A stretch of 64,000 bases of DNA from an uncultured Lachnospiraceae bacterium (GTDB lineage: Bacteria; Bacillota; Clostridia; Lachnospirales; Lachnospiraceae). Positions 52,036 through 59,097 of the stretch are shown piece by piece; position 1 is the stretch's first letter, and each line of letters begins with the position of its first letter. The position numbers and the translations under genes are program-made. The stretch is taken from positions 124,001-188,000 of the forward strand of contig CAJTOR010000002.1 in assembly GCA_910577675.1 (NCBI GenBank). The letters are read 5' to 3'. The notes beneath the pieces were generated by a model. It saw nothing but the letters and a program-made list of their open reading frames with translations. It was not told the DNA's origin and searched no databases.

Positions 52036-52069
52036 AAACCTTGAAATCAGGAAAGGATGGTATGGGTCA

Positions 52070-54028
52070 ATGAGAGGAAAAATAAGGGGAAAAGGGGAGA
52101 AATCGTTGTTAAAAGGGAATGCGAAAGCTGCAAAAACCAGGAAAAATAACAGAAGCATTTCCGAGGATTTCACCCTGGTTTGCCGGGGAATACGGGAATT
52201 TAATAAAATCCTTCCGGGACAGATGCGACATGTACTATTTAAAAGTATCCTTAGTGCATGTATCCCGCTGGTTGCGGTTTTTGCATCCGCATGGATTTTA
52301 AATGAGCTGGCGGGGGAATGGAGAAAGGAGCGTCTGCTATTTCTCTGTCTGTTTGCGGTCGTCACAACTTTTGTGCTTTCCGCCCTGAAATATGTGCAGG
52401 ATGCGAAGGTGGCCATCGGCTATAGCTGCCTGTTTTCCGCGCATGAAATCTGCCTGACACAAAAAAATCACCGGCTGCCGTATGAGATACTTGAAATGAC
52501 GGAAACTGAACGGCTCCGTGAGCAGGTTTCTGGAAGTATCAGTGTGTCGGGCGCGGGAATGGCAAGCCTGTACTGGGATATGGAAACCGTAATTAAAAAC
52601 CTGTTTCGGATGGCAGCAGCCATTTTGCTTGGCGCGGGATTTCTCAGGGCACTTTTTACGGTGCGGGATATGGCGGGACAAACGGGTGGAGGTATATCGG
52701 GCGGCATATTTTTTACAGGGCTGGTTTTTCTTATGGGAGTCTGCATTTTTATTTCCTGCAAAATGGCGGGAAAACATTTTGAAACGAGTTTTGAGGTGTT
52801 TAAAGAAGGTGCAAAGTACCAGCGTTACGGTGAATTTTATACTATGAATTACCTGAAGGATGAAAATGCCGCGATGGATGCGAGGATTTTTTCGCAGGAG
52901 GGAATTATTCTCAGGGAAAGCCAAGAAAAATGTTATCAGCGTTTTGCGGCGGGGAAACGCCGCGAGATCAGGGCTTTAGACCGCTATGATGGCGTTAGGC
53001 TCTTTTTTACCTGTTTTAGCGGTATCCTGGTGTATGTGCTGGTCGGTTGGATGGCGCTTTTAGGGAAAATTGGTGCGGGGGAGGTTGTGGCGGCTTACGC
53101 GGCGGTTACAATGTTTATTTCCGCGCTGTCGGAGTTATCAGAAATTATTACGGATTTACGGAATAACAACGAGCATCTTCTGAACTTTTTCCGGTTTGTG
53201 GATTTGCCGGAAGACCTCAATGGGGTGGGGGATAATATGGAAAAAGGAAATACTGGCATGGTAGAAAAAGAGCATGATTTTAAAGGAATCCAGTTTGAGC
53301 ATGTCAGTTTCCGCTATCCGGAAAGTGAGGACTTTGCGCTTTGTGATATTAATTTTTCGGTCAGGGCGGGGGAAAAACTTGCGTTTGTCGGGGAGAATGG
53401 CTCGGGAAAGACTACCCTGGTGAAACTTATCTGCCGTCTTTACCGCCCAACACAGGGAAGGATTCTGCTTGACGGCGTGGATATCTGGAGCTATCCGCAC
53501 GAGGAATACAAGAAACGGCTGTCCGTGGTATTCCAGGATTTTTCACTGTTTGCTTTTTCGATAGCAGAAAATGTTGCCGCCTCCAATACTTATGATAAGA
53601 AATTGGTGGAGCATGCATTGGCGGCAGCGGGGCTCTTAGAAAAGGTGAGTCGGCTGCCGGAGGGGGTGAATCAGCCTTTGTTCCACTATTTTTGTGAGGA
53701 TGGCTGCGACCTTTCCGGGGGGGAGGCGCAGAAACTGGCGATTGCCCGCGCCATCTACAAAGATGGGGATATAATGGTTCTTGATGAGCCGACAGCGGCG
53801 CTTGATCCGTTTGCCGAGGCGGATATCTATAAGCATTTCGGTGCCATGTCGGAGAAAAAAACGGCATTCCTTGTAAGCCACCGTCTTTCCTCCTGCCAAA
53901 ACTGTGACCGGGTGGCGGTGTTTTTTGCGGGAAGGCTGGTGCAGCTTGGCAGTCATAAAGAGTTAGTGTTGCAGGAGGGGAAAGAATATGCGAGGCTGTG
54001 GGAGGCGCAGGCACAGTACTATAGGTAG
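52070..54028 (+). CDS. ABC exporter half-transporter, second subunit
   Basis: The 652-residue protein has a basic N-terminal tail (MRGKIRGKGEKSLLKG), a membrane domain and an ATPase with Walker A GENGSGKTTLVKLI, signature LSGGEAQKLAIARAI, Walker B IMVLDEPTAALD and H-loop VSHRLSS. In Walker B the catalytic Glu is present in both subunits, so both sites may hydrolyse ATP. It forms the likely partner of the subunit encoded upstream. The start after GGAAAGGATGG is used. A chimeric remnant at 61940 carries a related ABC end. Substrate unknown. Confidence 0.88.
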   Translation: MRGKIRGKGEKSLLKGNAKAAKTRKNNRSISEDFTLVCRGIREFNKILPGQMRHVLFKSILSACIPLVAVFASAWILNELAGEWRKERLLFLCLFAVVTTFVLSALKYVQDAKVAIGYSCLFSAHEICLTQKNHRLPYEILEMTETERLREQVSGSISVSGAGMASLYWDMETVIKNLFRMAAAILLGAGFLRALFTVRDMAGQTGGGISGGIFFTGLVFLMGVCIFISCKMAGKHFETSFEVFKEGAKYQRYGEFYTMNYLKDENAAMDARIFSQEGIILRESQEKCYQRFAAGKRREIRALDRYDGVRLFFTCFSGILVYVLVGWMALLGKIGAGEVVAAYAAVTMFISALSELSEIITDLRNNNEHLLNFFRFVDLPEDLNGVGDNMEKGNTGMVEKEHDFKGIQFEHVSFRYPESEDFALCDINFSVRAGEKLAFVGENGSGKTTLVKLICRLYRPTQGRILLDGVDIWSYPHEEYKKRLSVVFQDFSLFAFSIAENVAASNTYDKKLVEHALAAAGLLEKVSRLPEGVNQPLFHYFCEDGCDLSGGEAQKLAIARAIYKDGDIMVLDEPTAALDPFAEADIYKHFGAMSEKKTAFLVSHRLSSCQNCDRVAVFFAGRLVQLGSHKELVLQEGKEYARLWEAQAQYYR

Positions 54029-54031
54029 GAA

Positions 54032-54059
54032 ATTCAACTAAAGGTTGAATAGTTTTTTT
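54032..54059 (+). terminator. Terminator of the ABC exporter operon
   Basis: ATTCAAC (54032-54038) pairs with GTTGAAT (54044-54050) with a five-base loop, then AG and T7. Confidence 0.85.
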
Positions 54060-54164
54060 CCATTCTACATTCCCGTTATTTTGTAAGGAAAGAAGCCGTG
54101 CTATACTTACGATATCAAAAAGATGTGGGAATATCCCATTATTTGCACATATGGAGGTAGCGAA

Positions 54165-54771
54165 ATGGACAGTGGTAAGATCAGCAGTATTATTGCAGCA
54201 AAACGGAAGGCACTCGGATTGACACAGCAGGCGTTAGCGGAAAGGCTGCATATTTCATTCCAGGCGGTTTCTAAATGGGAGAATGGCACGGCGAACCCGG
54301 ATATTGAAATGCTACCGCAGATTGCAGGTATCCTTGGCACGACAACGGACGCGCTGCTTGGATATTCTGCGGCTGCGGTAAGCATCTATGAAGCCCGCTA
54401 CCAGGGGGAGGGATACTACTGGGGGCTTGTCCCGAACCGTCTTTGTTATGAGGTGTTAATGAAAAAGCCGCCCGTAAAGCCATGGCACGTCCTTGATATC
54501 GGATGCGGTGAGGGGGGAATTGTTTGACAGCCTGAAAGAACATACTGCGCCATCCGGTCTGCATGCAATCAACGCGTTTGTCGAGAAACCTTTTATCCGT
54601 CGCGCGGATGACGGGGAGCGTAAGGATCGCAAGCTCTGGAAGTCGGTTGAACTTTTTATGTATTACCATGACTGGATGTTCCTGCGTGCGGATGAGGAGA
54701 TTTTTGACTGCAACAGCGGAGGAATCCCACACAAGCACTGCATGGATATTTTAGTGGCACAGAAGGTGTGA
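54165..54771 (+). pseudogene. XRE-regulator/TehB-like methyltransferase with internal deletion
   Basis: The N-terminal part is intact: an XRE helix-turn-helix (RKALGLTQQALAERLHISFQ, AVSKWENGTANPDIEMLPQI) and the start of a methyltransferase reaching motif I (VLDIGCGEGG), then a stop at 54527. The rest continues in the +1 frame (ELFDSLKEHTAPSGLHAINA, FVEKPFIRRADDGERKD, then DWMFLRADEEIFDCNSGGIP) to a stop at 54771. About 80 residues usual between motif I and this tail are missing. So a deletion near 54508-54516 joined the two pieces out of frame. The first piece could still make a DNA-binding protein. Confidence 0.85.
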
Positions 54772-54778
54772 TCCTCTA

Positions 54779-54807
54779 TTGTTTTTTCCACGTTTTTCGG
54801 GTATACT
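54779..54807 (+). promoter_or_regulatory. Promoter of the bile-salt-hydrolase-like gene
   Basis: TTGTTT (54779-54784) and TATACT (54802-54807) are 17 bases apart, 37 bases before the start codon. Confidence 0.6.
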
Positions 54808-54843
54808 TTAGGTAATTCTATCAGGGAAACGGAGGGATTTTTG

Positions 54844-55824
54844 ATGTGCACGGCGGCAACTTATAAAACAAAAGATTTTTATTTTGGAAGAACGTTTGAT
54901 AACGAGTGCTCCTACAGTGAGCAGGTGGTGATAACGCCCCGCAACTACCCGTTTAAGTTTATGCATATGGGCACGGTTGACAGTCATTATGCAATGATTG
55001 GGATAGCGCATGTCGAGCAGGATTACCCGCTTTATTATGATGCGGTCAATGAAAAGGGGCTTGGCATGGCGGGATTGAATTTTCCGGGGTACGCGCGCTA
55101 CAATCCCATAACACCGGGCAAGGAGAATATCGCGGTTTTTGAACTGATCCAATGGCTCTTATGTGATTGTGCCACTGTTTCGGAATGCAAGGAGAAGATT
55201 GCGCGGATGAACCTTGCTGATATCCCGTTTAATGATAAATTGCCGGTGGCGACCCTGCACTGGATAATCGCGGATTCTGACGGGGCGGTGACGCTTGAGG
55301 CGACGGCACAGGGAATGAATGTCTACGATAATCCGGTGGGAGTGATGGCAAATAACCCGACATTCCCGGAACATATGTTCCACCTGAACAATTATATGCA
55401 GTTGTCTGCAAAACCGCCGCAGAATAATTTTGCAAAAGGTCTGGTTCTCTCTGTTTATTGTAAGGGGATGGGGGCGATCGGGTTACCCGGGGATTTATCT
55501 TCCCAGTCCCGATTTGTGCGCGCTGCCTTTGTGAAAATGAATTCGGTTTCCGGGGAATCCGAAGATGAGAGTGTGGGGCAGTTTTTCCATATCCTTGGTG
55601 CGGTTGAGCAGCAGGGGGGATGTTGTGAATTGGAGAGCGGGGAATATGAGAGGACACTCTATACATCCTGCTGCAACACCGTGCGGGGGATATATTACTA
55701 CACAACTTACGGGAACCGGCAGATTACGGCTGTTGATATGCACCGGGAGGAGCTTGATGAAGCGCGGCTCGTTTGTTATCCGCTGGTTAATAAGGAGCAG
55801 ATCATGCTGCAAAATGGCAGGTGA
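54844..55824 (+). CDS. Choloylglycine hydrolase family protein (bile salt hydrolase-like)
   Basis: The 326-residue Ntn hydrolase starts MCTAATYKTK, so Met removal exposes the catalytic Cys2. Other active-site residues of the family are present: Arg16 and Asp19 (FGRTFDNE), Asn79 (NEKGLGMAGLNF), Asn170/171 (GVMANNPTF) and Arg223 (LPGDLSSQSRFVRAAF). The spacing fits bile salt hydrolases, which release glycine or taurine from conjugated bile acids, but penicillin V acylases share the fold. No signal peptide, so it is cytoplasmic. The spacing to the promoter suggests a single gene. It is the strongest gut-adaptation marker here. Confidence 0.9.
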   Translation: MCTAATYKTKDFYFGRTFDNECSYSEQVVITPRNYPFKFMHMGTVDSHYAMIGIAHVEQDYPLYYDAVNEKGLGMAGLNFPGYARYNPITPGKENIAVFELIQWLLCDCATVSECKEKIARMNLADIPFNDKLPVATLHWIIADSDGAVTLEATAQGMNVYDNPVGVMANNPTFPEHMFHLNNYMQLSAKPPQNNFAKGLVLSVYCKGMGAIGLPGDLSSQSRFVRAAFVKMNSVSGESEDESVGQFFHILGAVEQQGGCCELESGEYERTLYTSCCNTVRGIYYYTTYGNRQITAVDMHREELDEARLVCYPLVNKEQIMLQNGR

Positions 55825-55883
55825 CGGAGCCGCCAAAAGAAATATCGTTTTCACAACTTAGAAGCGGCGGGTAAGGGGGACTT

Positions 55884-56693
55884 TTATCTTCTTCCTGCCC
55901 GGAAGGAAACGGGTGTCACTCCCGTTTTCTTTTTGAACATGGCAATAAAGTGGCTGGCGCTGCCAAACCCCACCTGGCGCGCTATTTCCTGGATTTCCAT
56001 TTTGGGGGTTGCAAGCAGATATCTTTTTGCCTCGTTGATGCGGTGACCGAGCAGATATTCGTGCGTGGAGCAGCCGAGAAAGCGTATAAAAAGGCGCGAG
56101 AGGTACTGGGGTGTTATATACACGGAGTTTGCAAGTTCATTCACGGTTAAATCCGCGTCAAATTCTGTTTCGATTTTTTCAATTGTGGGCTTTACATATT
56201 TCTTGTAGGTTTCTTCTTCCGCCATATTCCCGACACAGGGGTTATCCATAAAATTCATTAGCAGCCGGTAGCAGTCCACGGATAATTCAACGGCATCGAC
56301 GGGCGGTGTTTCAAATTTTTTTAGCACCATATCAAGCTGCTTTGCAATCGCAAGCCCCGTGTTTTTTTCGGTGAAAATAATATTGCGGTTTCCGGTCAGA
56401 ATGTTTATGCCATTTTCCATCACCCCGGTAAATGTGGCGAAGCGGGTCAGCCACTCCTTACTTTTGCGCCGGTAGGAATGTTTTATGCCCGGTGCGATCA
56501 GCACCCCCTGCCCCTCGCAGAGCACATAGGTTTTTCTCTGTATTTTGATCTCCCCGATCCCGCGTTCTGTCTGCAAATAGTGGTAGAGCGGATATCCGTC
56601 CGCCCTGTCAATCTCCTCCTGATCCCAGTGATTCCCCACGGACTCAAATGTAAACGGTTCGCGCAGAGGGGTATTGCGGAAATAAATTGTCAT
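55884..56693 (-). CDS. AraC-family transcriptional regulator
   Basis: The 269-residue protein has an AraC-type arm-and-cupin N-terminal domain (YPLYHYLQTERGIGEIKIQR, VLIAPGIKHSYRRKS) and a C-terminal double helix-turn-helix (DLTVNELANSVYITPQYLSR, IQEIARQVGFGSASHFIAMF, GVTPVSFR). Start after TTTTGGAGG. It is divergent from the GH42/GH43 genes, with a repeat-containing spacer between, so it is the likely sugar-responsive regulator of that locus. The repeat palindromes in the spacer are possible targets, but the palindrome is also found at 43574, far from any AraC gene. Confidence 0.9.
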   Translation of the reverse strand: MTIYFRNTPLREPFTFESVGNHWDQEEIDRADGYPLYHYLQTERGIGEIKIQRKTYVLCEGQGVLIAPGIKHSYRRKSKEWLTRFATFTGVMENGINILTGNRNIIFTEKNTGLAIAKQLDMVLKKFETPPVDAVELSVDCYRLLMNFMDNPCVGNMAEEETYKKYVKPTIEKIETEFDADLTVNELANSVYITPQYLSRLFIRFLGCSTHEYLLGHRINEAKRYLLATPKMEIQEIARQVGFGSASHFIAMFKKKTGVTPVSFRAGRR

Positions 56694-56767
56694 AATAATC
56701 CTCCAAAATAGTTTCGAAAAGTGATATTCTATAGTTTAACATACGATACCTGTTTTTGTAAAGACAT

Positions 56768-56882
56768 GGTATAATATCGTCAGGATATTATACCAGTGCT
56801 GATTCGCCGTCCGACCGGAGGGAGGACAATTTCTCTGGCGAATCATGCACATCCCCCGGAGGAAAGCATGTCCAGAGGACAT
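56768..56882 (+). repeat. Structured repeat, diverged copy 3 (HP3 missing)
   Basis: Related to the 43330 array. HP1 GGTATAATATC/GATATTATACC (56768-56794, loop GTCAG); HP2 GATTCGC/GCGAATC (56801-56844); HP3 is deleted; HP4 CATGTCC-AGA-GGACATG (56867-56883). Relative to the first locus HP2 has G-C replaced by A-T and HP4 has G-C replaced by C-G, both with pairing kept. Confidence 0.85.
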
Positions 56883-56943
56883 GGTATAATATCGTCAGAT
56901 ATTATGCCAATGCGCTTAGCATGTCCAGAGGACATGCTATAAT
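56883..56943 (+). repeat. Structured repeat, deleted copy 4, ending in a promoter-like site
   Basis: HP1 is GGTATAATATC/GATATTATGCC (56883-56908, loop GTCA, one G-T pair). The sequence then jumps to the right arm of HP3 (ATGCGCTT, 56910-56917) and HP4 (56920-56936). The right end is TTAGCA (56916-56921), 16 bases, TATAAT (56938-56943), the same layout as at 43570-43597. Poly-C follows at once. Confidence 0.85.
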
Positions 56944-56952
56944 CCCCCCCCC
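56944..56952 (+). repeat. C9 homopolymer directly after a -10 box
   Basis: Nine C follow TATAAT without a gap, so they include or precede the expected transcription start of the GH42 gene. Runs of this length are prone to slippage. Confidence 0.9.
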
Positions 56953-57043
56953 AAGTTAAAAAACATATAACAAGATGGGTAATTCCTTACTAACTGTAAG
57001 GAGTATGAACCATAAATTCATTGTAGTAGGAGGTATTTTTATT

Positions 57044-59053
57044 ATGAAACCAGTATTTAACCGTATTTTGTACGGGGGTGATTACAACCCGAACCAGTGG
57101 CCGAAGGAAGTGTGGCAGGATGATATGAGGATTTTTAAGAATGCCCGTATCAACAGCGCCACAATCAACGTATTTTCCTGGGCGAAAATCCAGCCGTCGG
57201 AAGAAACCTACGATTTTGCAGAACTGGATGAGATCATTGATATGCTAAGCCGTGAGAACTATGATATTGTGCTTGCAACCTCCACGGCGGCACTTCCAGC
57301 ATGGATGGTAAAACGCTATCCGGAGGTGGCGAGGACGGACTATGAGGGCTTGCAGCATAAATTTGGCGGCCGTCACAATGCATGTCCGCATTCGCCGGTA
57401 TTCCAGAAATTTGCGAAGAACCTTGCCGGGGCGCTGGCAAAGCGCTATGGCAGCAACCCGCATGTTGCGTGCTGGCATGTCAGCAACGAGTACGGCGGGG
57501 AATGCTACTGCGAGAACTGCACCAGGGCGTTCCGTGTATGGCTGCGCAAAAAATACGGGACAATCGAGGCGCTTAATAAAGCGTGGAACCTGGAATTTTG
57601 GGGACATACCGTCTATGACTGGGATGAAGTGGTACTTCCGAACGCCCTTTCCGATGGCATTGGCTATGATAAAACAGCGTTTGCGGGTCTGTCAATTGAC
57701 TATTGCCGTTTTAATTCCGACAGCCTGCTTGCCAATTTCACCATGGAGCGCGACGCAATCCGTGAATATGACAGTGAAACACCGATCACAACAAACCTGA
57801 TGGGGACTTACAAAGCACTTGATTATTTTAAATGGGCGAAGGAGATGGATATTGTTTCCTGGGATAATTATCCAAGTTATAATACACCGTGGAGTTCCAC
57901 CGCGATGCGCCATGATCTGATGCGGGGATTAAAAGGTGCGCCGTTCATGCTGATGGAACAGACACCGAGCCAGCAGAACTGGCAGCGCTACAATTCCTTA
58001 AAGCGCCCGGGACAGATGCGCGCGCAGAGCTACCAGACAATGGCGCACGGTGCGGATACCATACAGTTCTTCCAGCTCCGCCGCAGTGTGGGCGGCTGTG
58101 AGAAATTCCACGGTGCGGTGATTGCGCATGTGGGAACGGATAATACCAGGGTATTTAATGAGGTAAAACAGCTTGGTGAGGAATTGGAAAAACTTGGAAA
58201 CGCCACGCTTGGTGCGGTAAACAAAGCGGATGTCGGCGTGATTTTTGACTGGGATAATTACTGGGCGCTTGAGTATACAAGCGGGCCGAATGCGGATATT
58301 ACCTATGTAAATACAATCCACCAGTATTATAAGTATTTTTATCAGAAAAATATCGCGGTGGACATGATTCCGGTGGATGCGGATTTTAGCAGGTATAAGC
58401 TGATTGTCGCACCGGTTTTGTACATGGTTAAGAAGGGGATGAAGGAGGCGCTAGAGCGCTTTGTCGAAAACGGCGGAATTTTGGTAACTACATATATGAG
58501 CGGTATTGTGGACGAGTCGGACAATGTTCATTTAGGCGGTTATCCTGGACCTTTAAGGAAGCTTGCCGGAGTCTGGGTGGAGGAGATTGACGCGCTCGCA
58601 CCGGAGCAGAAGAATAAGGCGGTATTCGCGGACGGGGGCGAGTCGGACTGCGGACTTGTGTGCGACCTGATGCATCTTGAAGGGGCAGAAAGCCTTGCGG
58701 ACTACGGGAAAGATTTTTATGCTGGCATGCCTGCAGTTACAAAAAATCAATTTGGGAGCGGCACGGTTTACTATGTCGGCACAAGGCTTGAGGAAGCAGG
58801 ACTTGGCAGGGTGCTTGAGAGAGCAGCGAAACAGGCTTTGGTTGCCCCGGTGATTGAGGAGGAAACAAAGCTTGAGGTGGTATGCCGTGAAACGGAGGAT
58901 ATGAAATTTTATTTTGTTATGAATTTCGGTGACGAGGAATATAAAATCCCGGATTGCTTTTCAGGAAAAACAGATCTTTTGACCGGCGAGGAAATCGGAA
59001 ACGGTGAGATGATACCGAAATATGGTGTGAGGTTAGTAAGCATAAAGAAGTAA
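57044..59053 (+). CDS. GH42 beta-galactosidase
   Basis: The 669-residue enzyme shows GH42 marks: start NRILYGGDYNPNQWP, the acid/base Glu149 in HVSNEYGGECYCENC (with zinc-type cysteines) and the nucleophile Glu305 in MEQTPSQQNWQRYN, then the beta-galactosidase trimerisation and C-terminal domains. It hydrolyses beta-galactosides; GH42 enzymes often act on galacto-oligosaccharides from plant galactans. There is no signal peptide. ATG after GTAGGAGG is used; an upstream frame to 56975 lacks support. A large lipoprotein gene follows 45 bases later, and an AraC regulator is divergent. Confidence 0.95.
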   Translation: MKPVFNRILYGGDYNPNQWPKEVWQDDMRIFKNARINSATINVFSWAKIQPSEETYDFAELDEIIDMLSRENYDIVLATSTAALPAWMVKRYPEVARTDYEGLQHKFGGRHNACPHSPVFQKFAKNLAGALAKRYGSNPHVACWHVSNEYGGECYCENCTRAFRVWLRKKYGTIEALNKAWNLEFWGHTVYDWDEVVLPNALSDGIGYDKTAFAGLSIDYCRFNSDSLLANFTMERDAIREYDSETPITTNLMGTYKALDYFKWAKEMDIVSWDNYPSYNTPWSSTAMRHDLMRGLKGAPFMLMEQTPSQQNWQRYNSLKRPGQMRAQSYQTMAHGADTIQFFQLRRSVGGCEKFHGAVIAHVGTDNTRVFNEVKQLGEELEKLGNATLGAVNKADVGVIFDWDNYWALEYTSGPNADITYVNTIHQYYKYFYQKNIAVDMIPVDADFSRYKLIVAPVLYMVKKGMKEALERFVENGGILVTTYMSGIVDESDNVHLGGYPGPLRKLAGVWVEEIDALAPEQKNKAVFADGGESDCGLVCDLMHLEGAESLADYGKDFYAGMPAVTKNQFGSGTVYYVGTRLEEAGLGRVLERAAKQALVAPVIEEETKLEVVCRETEDMKFYFVMNFGDEEYKIPDCFSGKTDLLTGEEIGNGEMIPKYGVRLVSIKK

Positions 59054-59097
59054 GTTTGGCTTGTCAGGGCTTAAATATCATGTTTCGTGGAGGGATC

